Shown here: piece after piece, positions 39,776 through 48,350 of the stretch
Numbering within the stretch: position 1 is the stretch's first letter
How the letters are laid out: every line of letters starts with the position of its first letter
DNA from: Candidatus Zixiibacteriota bacterium
Lineage (GTDB): Bacteria; Zixibacteria; MSB-5A5; GN15; FEB-12
Assembly: GCA_020351995.1 (NCBI GenBank)
Contig: CP070674.1
Coordinates: forward strand, 2,962,142 to 3,015,379
DNA: 53,238 nucleotides
Reading direction: 5' to 3'
Position numbers and translations under genes: made by a program
The notes under the pieces: model-generated
The model's input: the letters and a program-made list of their open reading frames with translations, nothing else
The model's database searches: none
What the model was told of the DNA's origin: nothing

Positions 39776-40546
39776 ATGCCAGTAGAAGATAAACAGACCG
39801 ATCAACAGGCTAAACAGCCGACGCCACCAGCCAAACCGGCCAGGTCCGGTAACATTCTGAAATACGCGCTGTTCGGCGTAGGGGCAATGGCATTGGTGGT
39901 AATCGTCGCCGTTGCCGCCATGTACTTTATGAAAAATGAACCTTCCGTCGAGGTTGAAAACAGTCACGCCCAGATTGCCCAAAAAATATCAAAGACCGCG
40001 GCCGAGAGGCACGACGCGGGCAGGAGCGACGCTCCTACCGCTGATCAGAGTTCGACTGGCCTATCAGAGGGTGGTAGCGAACTGGAAGATCTGGATGAAT
40101 CGGCGATTGACAAAATCATGGAAAACCTGGCCTTTCTTGATTATGAGCCGACCGAGGACGAGATAGCCGAACAGGAAGGCCGGATGACAAAAGAAGACTC
40201 GCTTGAGCAGGTTAACTGGCTCGAGCAAGAAAAGGCCGGCCTGGCCCAGAGAGAAAAAGAGCTCAACGCCCGCCAGACAGACCTGGAACGGCTGGAAAAA
40301 GAAGTAAACAAGAAGATCCTGACCCTGGAACAGGCTGAATCGGCCCGCACGGCTCAACTGGCCAAGCTCTATGACGGCATGGATCCGCGAGCAGTAGCCA
40401 CCCTGCTGGCCAATCTCGATGATCAGACGGTCGTGGCTATTCTCCCACGCATGAAGCTAAAGAACGCATCGGCCGTCCTGCAGTTGATGCCGGCCCAGAG
40501 AGCGGCCAGACTGTCTAAACAAATGATAACGATTGCGGAAAAGTAA
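39776..40546 (+). CDS. MotE/FlbB-like flagellar protein
   Basis: The product has 256 residues. An N-terminal cytoplasmic Pro/Lys-rich stretch is followed by one membrane helix (ILKYALFGVGAMALVVIVAV, about 27-50), an acidic linker, a coiled coil (about 135-200) and a C-terminal MgtE-N-like helical domain (LYDGMDPRAVATLLANLDDQ ... LQLMPAQRAARLSKQM). This layout is that of MotE/FlbB, which sits in the periplasm around the stator or collar and chaperones motor components. It is the first gene of the operon. The linker contains a palindromic insertion at DNA level (40019-40039). Confidence 0.8.
   Translation: MPVEDKQTDQQAKQPTPPAKPARSGNILKYALFGVGAMALVVIVAVAAMYFMKNEPSVEVENSHAQIAQKISKTAAERHDAGRSDAPTADQSSTGLSEGGSELEDLDESAIDKIMENLAFLDYEPTEDEIAEQEGRMTKEDSLEQVNWLEQEKAGLAQREKELNARQTDLERLEKEVNKKILTLEQAESARTAQLAKLYDGMDPRAVATLLANLDDQTVVAILPRMKLKNASAVLQLMPAQRAARLSKQMITIAEK
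40019..40039. repeat. Palindrome inside the motE-like gene, similar to the 5000-5025 hairpin
   Basis: GGCAGGAGC (40019-40027) pairs with GCTCCTACC (40031-40039) around GAC, with one G-T pair. The GGCAGGAG arm equals that of the hairpin at 5000-5025. It is translated as part of a low-complexity linker (DAGRSDAPT), so the reading frame tolerates it. Confidence 0.45.
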
Positions 40547-41971
40547 ATGACCCAGACGCCCCTGAACATATTCGACCTATTAATGGGTGACCTGACCGGG
40601 TTCGGTGCGCCTGTCGCCGGACAGGCATCACCATCAGGGCAAACGCCCGGTCTTTTTGGCGATATCATTAATAGTCTTTTGGCACCACGCAATCAGGTGG
40701 CCATCTCTGAGTCGATCGAAACGCGCGAAGCCTTCAACTTAGCGGATCTGCTCAACGGCAGAAAGCTTGCTACCGGGCAGGAAAGCGCAGCCGAATTTAA
40801 TCGCCAGCTTCTGTCAATACTCCCCAGGCAAATGGGGGTCATCGGCGCGAACGTCAAAGAAGCCATAACCAATGAGTCGATAGAGCTCAAACCTGGCAAA
40901 TATGAGATTCTCAGTTCGCGTGTACAGGACGGCCTGGTCAATCTGGAGATCGTCGCTAACGAAAATCCGGATCAGACCATCAGGCTGACCCTGCCGACCG
41001 AGATTCTGGTCGGTGTCAGCGGACGGCTGGAAAGCAAAGTACCTCTGACCGGCGATTATTATCGTTCGCAGTACCTGGATGCCCTTCTGTCAAAGTTGAA
41101 TCTGAAAGAAATCGAGATAAAACCGCCCGAAGTCCGACAACCAATCGAGATCAGTGCTGAGCCGGTGAAGATAGCTGTTGTCGCGGAAGGCTCCGCAGGG
41201 GAACTGGTAATCAGAGGGAAGCTGGAACGAAGCCAGATGCGAGTATCACTGGTTGATGCGAAGATAACGCAGCAAAGAAGTGACCTTGCTGAGCGCACGA
41301 TTCCGACAGGGGAATTCGATGCGAATTATCAGCACCACCAGTTGCTCGATGGCAACGCCCGCGGTCGCACCCAAATAGGCGCCCGGATGCTCACCGCCGG
41401 CGGCAACTTTCTCGAGAAATTCATCAATACCGATGGTGAAAAACAGTTCGGGGAAAACAAACAGATTCTCGATACCCTGTTCAATCACGACTTCTCGACC
41501 GTCAGGGGCGAGGGTTTTTCCGAGAAAATCGACACCCGCGCGGTACGGTTCACGCTTCCGGACAACCTCAGCACCGCTCTGAAGGCGAGTGGCAGGTCAG
41601 TGATGATCCGTATTGAACCCGAGCATCTCGGTCCAGCCAGGCTGAGTTTGACGATGACTGATGACGGGCTCAAGGCCAGAATCGTGGTTGATTCTGTTCC
41701 CGCCAAGGTTGCTCTGGAAAGCAACCTGGACCGGCTGGTCAATCAACTGGCTGACGCCGATGTAAAGGTCGATCACATAGAGATTTTAATAAATGGTGAC
41801 AGCACTCACAATCAGTTCCTTGGCCGCCGGCCGCACTGGCGTCACCGGGTTATTTCGCGGCTGGGTAACGAGGATGGGGCATCACTTGACGAAACGGATA
41901 CTCCGATTATTCCGCCGGCCGCTAAAGCCGTTGGCTACGCCGGACCGGCCGGAGTAAATCTGTTAGCATAG
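40547..41971 (+). CDS. fliK: Flagellar hook-length control protein FliK
   Basis: The product has 474 residues; the ATG follows the previous stop directly. The N-terminal and central part is poorly conserved, as usual for the molecular ruler. The C-terminal Flg_hook domain is clear: MIRIEPEHLGPARLSLTMTD, then AKVALESNLDRLVNQLADAD and HIEILING. FliK measures hook length and switches export specificity through FlhB. Its position before flgD supports the assignment. Confidence 0.85.
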   Translation: MTQTPLNIFDLLMGDLTGFGAPVAGQASPSGQTPGLFGDIINSLLAPRNQVAISESIETREAFNLADLLNGRKLATGQESAAEFNRQLLSILPRQMGVIGANVKEAITNESIELKPGKYEILSSRVQDGLVNLEIVANENPDQTIRLTLPTEILVGVSGRLESKVPLTGDYYRSQYLDALLSKLNLKEIEIKPPEVRQPIEISAEPVKIAVVAEGSAGELVIRGKLERSQMRVSLVDAKITQQRSDLAERTIPTGEFDANYQHHQLLDGNARGRTQIGARMLTAGGNFLEKFINTDGEKQFGENKQILDTLFNHDFSTVRGEGFSEKIDTRAVRFTLPDNLSTALKASGRSVMIRIEPEHLGPARLSLTMTDDGLKARIVVDSVPAKVALESNLDRLVNQLADADVKVDHIEILINGDSTHNQFLGRRPHWRHRVISRLGNEDGASLDETDTPIIPPAAKAVGYAGPAGVNLLA

Positions 41972-41983
41972 GAGACGATAAAG

Positions 41984-42694
41984 ATGGGATTCATATCACC
42001 GGTAGCAACCGACGCCCAGGGTAATCCAAAACCGACCGGCAACATGCAGGTGCTTGGCAAGAACGAATTTCTGCAACTGCTGGTAACCAAACTGGAACAT
42101 CAGGACCCCCTCAACCCGATGGAAGACGAGGACTTTATTGCCCAGCTGGCGCAGTTCTCGACCCTGGAGCAGATGTATAACATCGCCGAGGGTATTGCCA
42201 CCTCAAACCAGTGGGATTACCTGCAGATGCAGTCAATCAACAACGTGATGGCTTCCGGGCTCATCGGCAGGGACGTTAAAGCCGAATACAGCGGCGTGTA
42301 TGTCGACGCCAGCAATGAACCGCAGATAACCTATACTCTGCCTTCAGCCGCGGCTCAGGTCCGGTTTGTGATCACAGATGAAATGGGGCAGATCGTGACA
42401 ACGCTTACTCAGGACAATGCCTCCGCCGGCGTCAATTTCTTCACATGGGATGGCACCGACGATATGGGCAACCGGGTGGAGGAAGGTTACTACCAGATTG
42501 AGGCCACGGCCCTGACCGAAGCCGGAACAGAGGTTAAACCGAGTCTTTCTCTGGTCGGATCGGTAGAGGCGGTTGTCTATCGTGATGGCTCGGCCTATCT
42601 GAGGGTCAACGGAACCGAGATTCCGCTTGGTGATATTACCGCTGTCGGACAGCCGGGAGCATATACCGGAAATGTTGAAAATCAGGACTCGTGA
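41984..42694 (+). CDS. flgD: Flagellar hook assembly scaffold FlgD
   Basis: The product has 236 residues. The N-terminal FlgD motif LGKNEFLQLLVTKLEHQDPL plus NPMEDEDFIAQLAQFSTLEQ is complete, followed by a Tudor/FlgD-Ig domain (about 105-225, with FFTWDGTDDMGNRVEEGYYQ). FlgD caps the growing hook and allows FlgE to polymerise. It lies in the expected hook order. Confidence 0.95.
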   Translation: MGFISPVATDAQGNPKPTGNMQVLGKNEFLQLLVTKLEHQDPLNPMEDEDFIAQLAQFSTLEQMYNIAEGIATSNQWDYLQMQSINNVMASGLIGRDVKAEYSGVYVDASNEPQITYTLPSAAAQVRFVITDEMGQIVTTLTQDNASAGVNFFTWDGTDDMGNRVEEGYYQIEATALTEAGTEVKPSLSLVGSVEAVVYRDGSAYLRVNGTEIPLGDITAVGQPGAYTGNVENQDS

Positions 42695-42713
42695 AATACA
42701 AGGAAGGTAAGAG

Positions 42714-43118
42714 ATGAGTCAGGAACAAGCTGTGAGAATCAACAATTATCAAAGGCCGGTCAATCTTCTGGAGATCGCCAACCGCGGTAAGGTTGACATC
42801 AATAATCCAAAGACCGAGAAAACGTCCTTTAAGGACATGTTCTCCCGGGAGCTGGCCGAATCGCGCCAGGTGTACTTCTCGAAACACGCCCACGAACGGC
42901 TGTATTCGCGCGGCATAAACCTTTCGGAAGATACACTCAACGCGATGGCGGACGCGATTGACAAGGCCGAACAGAGAGGCTCGAAAGAGACGCTGGTTCT
43001 GGCCGACGAGGCGGCTTTTGTGGTATCGGTGCAAAATCGAACCGTAATTACAGCTTTTGACAAAGACAATTTGAAAGAAGGTGTGGTCACCTCGATCGAT
43101 TCGGCGGTGATCCTGTAG
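42714..43118 (+). CDS. TIGR02530-family flagellar operon protein
   Basis: The product has 134 residues, ATG 42714 with AGGTAAGAG upstream. The core HAHERLYSRGINLSEDTLNA, ALVLADE-type strand (ETLVLADEAAFVVSVQNRTV) and TAFDKDN are characteristic of the short conserved protein found between flgD and flgE in many phyla. It is cytoplasmic and probably assists hook export or assembly; its function is not established. Confidence 0.88.
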   Translation: MSQEQAVRINNYQRPVNLLEIANRGKVDINNPKTEKTSFKDMFSRELAESRQVYFSKHAHERLYSRGINLSEDTLNAMADAIDKAEQRGSKETLVLADEAAFVVSVQNRTVITAFDKDNLKEGVVTSIDSAVIL

Positions 43119-43120
43119 AC

Positions 43121-43216
43121 ATGAAAAATAGAAGAATTAACAGAATTAAACAGGAAACTGAGATTGGACTCCATGTTGATGGAGAGGTCTCGGTCGAAAG
43201 CATGGAGGTAACTTAA
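43121..43216 (+). CDS. Possible 31-residue protein between TIGR02530 gene and flgE
   Basis: An ATG at 43121, 2 nt after the previous stop, opens a 31-codon frame ending at TAA 43214-43216, 2 nt before the flgE ATG. A weak SD (ggtgatc, 43106-43112) precedes it. The product (MKNRRINRIKQETEIGLHVD followed by 11 residues) is basic at the N-terminus and acidic at the C-terminus. The flgE SD (GGAGG, 43204-43208) lies within it. The tight fit to both neighbours suggests a real coupled gene, but it is too short to judge by family. Confidence 0.4.
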   Translation: MKNRRINRIKQETEIGLHVDGEVSVESMEVT

Positions 43217-43218
43217 CC

Positions 43219-45174
43219 ATGATGGCATCATTGTTCTCCGGTGTATCCGGACTGAAGAATCATCAGGTTAAAATGAACGTGATTGGCAACAACATCGCCA
43301 ATATCAACACTATTGGCTTTAAGACCAGTCGCGTGAATTTCCAGGAAGCACTGGTGCAAACACTGCAGGGTGCCGGACGTCCTTCGTCCGTAACCGGCGG
43401 TACCAACCCGGTCCAGCTGGGACTGGGTATGCAAGTGTCGACCATCGACACACTATTCCAGCAGGGTGGTCTTGAGACAACCGGTCAGATTACCGATTTG
43501 GCCATTCAGGGAGCCGGGTTCTTCATCCTCGGCGATCTCAATGACAACCGCTTCTATACTCGAGCGGGCGCCTTTGGCTTCGACGCCAATACCAACCTGG
43601 TCGATCCGGCCACCGGTCTGTTCGTCCTGGGAAAGATGGCCGATGCTCAGGGTATTATTCCCTCGCTGGCCACGACCGGCCCGATAACGATTCCGTTCGG
43701 ACAGCAGGATCCGGCCCAGGCCACAGAAACCATTACCCTGGCCAACAACCTTAACGCTTCCGCCACCGACTCTATAGCCGATCTGCTGCAGGCGGGAAGT
43801 TCGAACGTTAACGGTGTCTCCGGCATCGCCGATGACGGTGTTGGCGGAACCCATGTTGTCACCATTACCGGTGATCAGGCACAGGCGGCGTCGTTCACAA
43901 ATTCCACGCCACGGGCTCTGACTGACACTCTCGGCACTATCGGCGTCAATGACTTCAGTGGCTTTACTATTACGATCGACGGCACCCGTACTGAGCCGAT
44001 CACGGGTATGACAGCCAGTTCCACGGTCGGCGACCTGATTGAGGCCATCAATCTGATTGCCGGAATTACCGCCGAATATGACAGTGGCACCGGTTTAATT
44101 ACCATCACCCGCGACATCGCTGGTGATCCGGCAGAGTACGGGTTTGTATCCTCTCCGTCCATCCGAAACGGTCTTGAATTTAATATCGTCGGTATGATAT
44201 TCGACGTCCCCGACGGCCTGACTTTTGCGTCCTCTGGCGGTGCCGCCACAACCTTTGTTGCCACCGACACCTTCTATCCTGATCAGGGGACCGGCGCGGC
44301 TTCCGGGCCGTTCGTCAGCCAGCTCGACCTGGTGATTGATGACCAGACCGGACTCGTGATTGGACTGGATAATCTCGGTGACGGCGGAGTCGAGATCAGC
44401 ACTTTCTCAGGCGGGTTGATGGCAACCAGTCTTGGACAGGAACTGATAATCGAAACCGCACCGACAACGCATTCGATGTCGACCTCGGTGTTTGATTCGC
44501 TCGGAGAAAAGCACATACTCCTGATTGAATTCTTCAAGTCAGCGCTGGATAACCGCTGGGAGTGGACAGCTTCGACTCTCGAAAACGAGATCATTACGTC
44601 CGGTGCCACCGGGTATGTCCAGTTCAACTCCGATGGATCGCTTAATACATTCGACTATAACGGTGGCGCGCAGGCTCTGGTTATCGACCCAAACAACGGC
44701 GCTTCCACTCTTACCATTGAAATTGACGCCGGAACCGTTAACGAATACGATGGTCTAACGGGATTCTCCTCGGCCAACCATACCGCGTCCATCATAGGGC
44801 AGGACGGTTACGGCCTGGGTATCCTGGAAAAGATCTCCATTGACCAGATTGGCAATATCTCCGGCTTCTTCTCCAACGGCGTGACCAGGGTACTGGCTCA
44901 GATCATTCTGGCCGACTTCTCCAACGAAGCCGGTCTGAGAAAAGTCGGTCGCTCGATGTATCAGGAGTCGGCCAACTCCGGTGAGCCGGTGGAAGGCGTC
45001 GCCGGTGCCACCATCGCCGGAACGCTCTCGTCGGGTGCGCTTGAGTCGTCATCCGTCGATATCGCCCAGGAATTCACCAGTATGATTACCGCGCAGCGTG
45101 GTTTCCAGGCTAACGCCCGAATCATCACAACGTCCGACAACATGCTGGATGACCTGGTCAATATTAAGAGGTAA
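43219..45174 (+). CDS. flgE: Flagellar hook protein FlgE
   Basis: The product has 651 residues, ATG 43219 with GGAGG 10 nt upstream. The N-terminal D0 region (MASLFSGVSGLKNHQVKMNV, then IGNNIANINTIGFKTSRVNF) and the C-terminal coiled region (SSVDIAQEFTSMITAQRGFQ, ANARIITTSDNMLDDLV) are textbook. The central part is large and Ser/Thr/Gly-rich, giving a hook protein roughly 1.5 times the enteric FlgE, with extra surface domains facing the medium. It polymerises into the curved hook. Confidence 0.96.
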   Translation: MMASLFSGVSGLKNHQVKMNVIGNNIANINTIGFKTSRVNFQEALVQTLQGAGRPSSVTGGTNPVQLGLGMQVSTIDTLFQQGGLETTGQITDLAIQGAGFFILGDLNDNRFYTRAGAFGFDANTNLVDPATGLFVLGKMADAQGIIPSLATTGPITIPFGQQDPAQATETITLANNLNASATDSIADLLQAGSSNVNGVSGIADDGVGGTHVVTITGDQAQAASFTNSTPRALTDTLGTIGVNDFSGFTITIDGTRTEPITGMTASSTVGDLIEAINLIAGITAEYDSGTGLITITRDIAGDPAEYGFVSSPSIRNGLEFNIVGMIFDVPDGLTFASSGGAATTFVATDTFYPDQGTGAASGPFVSQLDLVIDDQTGLVIGLDNLGDGGVEISTFSGGLMATSLGQELIIETAPTTHSMSTSVFDSLGEKHILLIEFFKSALDNRWEWTASTLENEIITSGATGYVQFNSDGSLNTFDYNGGAQALVIDPNNGASTLTIEIDAGTVNEYDGLTGFSSANHTASIIGQDGYGLGILEKISIDQIGNISGFFSNGVTRVLAQIILADFSNEAGLRKVGRSMYQESANSGEPVEGVAGATIAGTLSSGALESSSVDIAQEFTSMITAQRGFQANARIITTSDNMLDDLVNIKR

Positions 45175-45181
45175 ACAATAG

Positions 45182-45406
45182 ATGATTAAGGTTACCCGAT
45201 TAAACGATACAGACCTGGTAATCAACGCTGATCTGATAGAGTTTGTTGAAGCGACCCCGGATACCATTATCTCGCTTACCACTGGTAAGAAGATTATGGT
45301 CAAGGAGTCGATCGATGAGATAATCGAGAGGGTAGCTCAATTCAAGCGGAAAGCGGGTATCCGGGTGGGATCCCCGGATACCACCCCCGCTTCAGAAGGG
45401 AGTTAA
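45182..45406 (+). CDS. flbD: FlbD-family flagellar protein
   Basis: The product has 74 residues. It matches the small FlbD family (MIKVTRLNDTDLVINADLIE, then TPDTIISLTTGKKIMVKESI), which commonly sits after flgE. It is a small cytoplasmic protein whose exact role is unknown; it is unrelated to the Caulobacter regulator of the same name. In many genomes motA and motB follow it; here fliL follows instead. Confidence 0.9.
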   Translation: MIKVTRLNDTDLVINADLIEFVEATPDTIISLTTGKKIMVKESIDEIIERVAQFKRKAGIRVGSPDTTPASEGS

Positions 45407-45408
45407 CT

Positions 45409-45972
45409 ATGCCAATCGACGATGATAAGACCGTAGTTGAAGGCGGTCAGCAACCTGCGGCGCCGGCCGAAGGTGCGAAAAAGAAAAGCAACCTGCTGAT
45501 GTTCGCGGGCATCGGCCTCGGCGCGGTTATTGTAGGTGTCGCCTTGGCCCTGTTCGTGATTAAGCCCATGATGGCCGACTCCGGCGAAGGCCGCGATGAA
45601 ACATCGCAGGTGGACAAGTCCGACAAGAAGCAGGACAGCCGTAAGAAATCCACCAAGGATCACGGTAACGCGGCTTTCATCCACGAAATCAGCAATATCG
45701 TGGTCAATCCGGCCGGTACTGGAGGTTCACGGTTTCTATCGGTGTCCTTCGGTTTCGAAGTGGGAACGGCCGAGCTGGAAAAGGAATTCAGTGCGCGTGA
45801 ACCCGTCATAAGGGACGCGCTCATTACCATTCTTTCGTCCAAGACAGTTCAGCAATTAACTGATCCCAAGGAGAAAGAAATAGTACGCTACCAGATAAAA
45901 AAGAGACTCTCTCAACTGGTGGGCTCGGACGACATAAGCGGAGTATACTTTACTGACTTTGTGCTTCAATAA
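45409..45972 (+). CDS. fliL: Flagellar basal body-associated protein FliL
   Basis: The product has 187 residues; the start is 2 nt after the flbD stop. A short cytoplasmic tail (ending GAKKKSNLL) precedes a membrane helix (MFAGIGLGAVIVGVALALFV), a charged linker and the stomatin-like periplasmic domain (NIVVNPAGTGGSRFLSVSFG ... ISGVYFTDFVLQ). FliL rings surround the stator and stabilise torque generation. Confidence 0.92.
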   Translation: MPIDDDKTVVEGGQQPAAPAEGAKKKSNLLMFAGIGLGAVIVGVALALFVIKPMMADSGEGRDETSQVDKSDKKQDSRKKSTKDHGNAAFIHEISNIVVNPAGTGGSRFLSVSFGFEVGTAELEKEFSAREPVIRDALITILSSKTVQQLTDPKEKEIVRYQIKKRLSQLVGSDDISGVYFTDFVLQ

Positions 45973-45985
45973 GGAATGAAAGAAA

Positions 45986-46987
45986 GTGGCCAAGATACTT
46001 TCACAGGATGAAATCGATGCCCTGTTGACCACCGTCTCCTCGGGCAATGCCACTCCTAATGAGGAGAGTTTTGAAGATGATAAGCTCAGGTCAATTCTGT
46101 CTTATGATTTCAAACATCCCAACCGGGTGTCAAAAGACCAGATCCGCACCCTCGAGAATATGCACGACAACTTTGCCGGCCACTATGGCTCGACCCTGTC
46201 AGCTATAATGCGGACCATTGTGGATGTCGACCTGGTATCGGTCGACCAGATAACTTATTCCGAGTTTATAATGTCTCTGGTGACACCGTCGTGCACTTAC
46301 ACCTTTTCGGCGACGCCCCTTGAAGCCGTTTGCCTGGTCGATTTCAACCCGACCCTGACCTTCTCGTTCGTTGATCGCATGTTCGGCGGCAACGGTAAAA
46401 TTCTGGAAACCGAACGGGAGTTGACCGGCATCGAACGATCCGTAATGACCCGACTGGCCAATAAGCTGTATATCGACCTTGAACAAGCCTGGGAAAATAT
46501 CGTGCGGATACAGGTCGAGAACAAGAGCTTCGAAACCAACCCGCAGTTCATTCAGGTCGTGCCGCCCGGTGAAACCGTGGTGGTGGTATCCTTCCAGATT
46601 AAGCTCTTCCAGTCGACAGGATTGTTGACCATCTGCTATCCATATGTTTCACTCGAGCCGATAATCACCAAGCTGTCGGCTCAGAACTGGATCGATGCCA
46701 CCAAGAAGAAGAATCTGGAAAGCGATCGCCAGATCAATCGGTACAACATCAACGCGGTCACCGCCGAGATTTCGGCGCAACTGTTAACAACCAATATTAG
46801 AATGCGAGAGTTTCTACAGCTCCAAGTAAACGACATTATACCTTCGGATACTAAAATCAATGAAGATATATCGGTATATGTAAATCATCGGAAGAAATTC
46901 ATCGCTCGACCCGGACTTTCCGGCAAGAAGCGAGCCATCCAGGTGATAAATCATTTCGAAGAAGAGAAACTGGAGGTTGAAAATTAA
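45986..46987 (+). CDS. fliM: Flagellar motor switch protein FliM
   Basis: The product has 333 residues, GTG start with AAGGA 10 nt upstream. The N-terminus AKILSQDEIDALLTTVSSG contains the CheY-P-binding segment. The middle CheC-like domain includes FSFVDRMFGGNG and ERELTGIERSVMTRL, and the C-terminal SpoA domain binds FliN. It forms the middle ring of the C-ring and sets rotation direction. Confidence 0.96.
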   Translation: MAKILSQDEIDALLTTVSSGNATPNEESFEDDKLRSILSYDFKHPNRVSKDQIRTLENMHDNFAGHYGSTLSAIMRTIVDVDLVSVDQITYSEFIMSLVTPSCTYTFSATPLEAVCLVDFNPTLTFSFVDRMFGGNGKILETERELTGIERSVMTRLANKLYIDLEQAWENIVRIQVENKSFETNPQFIQVVPPGETVVVVSFQIKLFQSTGLLTICYPYVSLEPIITKLSAQNWIDATKKKNLESDRQINRYNINAVTAEISAQLLTTNIRMREFLQLQVNDIIPSDTKINEDISVYVNHRKKFIARPGLSGKKRAIQVINHFEEEKLEVEN

Positions 46988-47680
46988 ATGGCTGACGAAC
47001 AAGATCTGCAGACTCCAGCCGAATCCCCGCAGGAAGCGGTAGAGCAGGAACCTGCCGCTCAGGATGCAGCGCAGCAGGAACCTGCCGCCCAGGATGCGGC
47101 GCAGCAGGAACCTGCCGCCCAGGATGCGGCGCAGCAGGAACCTGCCGCCGAGGAGGCGGCGCAGCAGGAACCTGCCGCCGAGGAGGCAACCCCGGAGGAA
47201 AACGCTCAGGCGGCTGATGTCGATGCCGCGGCCGACGCGGCCGACCCGGATACCCCGCCTGAGAGCGGGTCCGACGACGATATGCTGGCCGCGCTCAAGG
47301 ATCTGCCAGAGGAAGACAAGGGATCTGCCATCGACGACATCAATTTCTCGCAGACATCGGTCTCCAAAGCCGAGTTTCAGCAGTTGTCGGAGCCGGCTGG
47401 CGAGCCCGAAGGCCGCAATATCGAGCTATTGATGGATGTTAACCTGCCCATCTCAATTGAGTTGGGCCGAACCAAAATGTCCATTTCTGACATTCTCGCC
47501 CTTGGGCCGGGTTCGGTGGTAGAGCTTAACAAGCTGGCCGGAGAACCGGTTGACTTGCTGGTAAATCAGAAGATTGTCGCGAAGGGCGAGGTCGTCGTGA
47601 TCGATGAAAACTTCGGTGTCCGCGTGACTCAGTTGATGACACCCGAAGAAAGGCTGAAGTCCCTTGGAGAAGAATCCTAA
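46988..47680 (+). CDS. fliN: Flagellar motor switch protein FliN with tandem-repeat N-terminus
   Basis: The product has 230 residues; the ATG follows the fliM stop directly. The C-terminal SpoA domain is complete: IELLMDVNLPISIELGRTKM, then VVELNKLAGEPVDLLVNQ and VVVIDENFGVRVTQLM. The N-terminal 100+ residues are Ala/Glu/Gln/Pro-rich and contain five near-identical 10-residue repeats (QEPAAQDAAQ type). A ~100-residue acidic extension is much longer than in classical FliN (about 137 residues); it lacks the CheC domain of FliY. Likely flexible and exposed to the cytoplasm. Confidence 0.94.
   Translation: MADEQDLQTPAESPQEAVEQEPAAQDAAQQEPAAQDAAQQEPAAQDAAQQEPAAEEAAQQEPAAEEATPEENAQAADVDAAADAADPDTPPESGSDDDMLAALKDLPEEDKGSAIDDINFSQTSVSKAEFQQLSEPAGEPEGRNIELLMDVNLPISIELGRTKMSISDILALGPGSVVELNKLAGEPVDLLVNQKIVAKGEVVVIDENFGVRVTQLMTPEERLKSLGEES
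47041..47190 (+). repeat. Five 30-bp tandem repeats in fliN
   Basis: The 30-bp unit gcagcaggaacctgccgccc(...) occurs five times in frame (47041, 47071, 47101, 47131, 47161). Units 2 and 3 are identical; the fourth and fifth change CAGGAT to GAGGAG. The near identity at DNA level suggests recent slippage, and copy number may vary among strains. Confidence 0.92.
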
Positions 47681-48254
47681 ACTTAAGCGGCGATCTCATC
47701 TGACGCTGCTTATCATCGTTCTGATAGCGCTCACCGGAGTGCTCGTAATCAATACCGATCGGGCCACCGCGGTGAAAGCTGACGGACCGGTCACATCCGC
47801 GGAGCTGAAAGCTGATGCTTCCGCCTCAAATAATGCCGGCGGAACGACCGGCTTCTACTCATCCGTGACGCCGTCGCTAATTAAGATCATCAGTGCCCTG
47901 GTGATTGTCATCGTCTGTATCTACGCCGGGGTGTATTTGCTCAAACGCATGATGGGCAGAAAATACAGCGGTAATCGGCAACACAATCTTCTCGAAGTCA
48001 TCGAGACGACCTACGTCGCGCCTAAAAAGAGCGTAACCCTCCTGCGAGTGGCCGAAAAGGCCGTGCTGGTAGGAATGTCCGAGAATCAGATAACGGTTCT
48101 GACTGAACTTGACGCTGACCAGACTAGGGATGTTCTGGCCTCCATCAAACCCGAACCGCATCCGGAGAACTTCGGAAGTGTGCTCAAAATGGCAACCGAA
48201 AAAATAAAGGAGTTTGGCCTGAGGAAAACCAAGAAAACGGCTCTGGAAACATAA
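47664..48254 (+). CDS. fliO: Flagellar export protein FliO
   Basis: The product has 196 residues from TTG 47664, overlapping the end of fliN by 17 bases; an AAAGG lies 10 nt upstream. One N-terminal hydrophobic segment (HLTLLIIVLIALTGVLVINT) and a main membrane helix (SLIKIISALVIVIVCIYAGV) are followed by the FliO cytoplasmic domain (LLEVIETTYVAPKKSVTLLR). FliO is the assembly factor for the FliP ring of the export gate. Confidence 0.85.
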   Translation: MEKNPKLKRRSHLTLLIIVLIALTGVLVINTDRATAVKADGPVTSAELKADASASNNAGGTTGFYSSVTPSLIKIISALVIVIVCIYAGVYLLKRMMGRKYSGNRQHNLLEVIETTYVAPKKSVTLLRVAEKAVLVGMSENQITVLTELDADQTRDVLASIKPEPHPENFGSVLKMATEKIKEFGLRKTKKTALET

Positions 48255-48350
48255 GTCGTGTAAAGGCAGAGAAACTTCCGGGCCGGCGCGTGCACGGCGC
48301 TAACCTTACCCCAGTGACACGGACGTCGCGGGGACAGAAAGATATAGGAC

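Noticed and set aside
47041-47190. Regular 30-bp repeats that could suggest a CRISPR array
   Set aside because: They are contiguous, without spacers, in frame within fliN, and translate to a 10-residue repeat.
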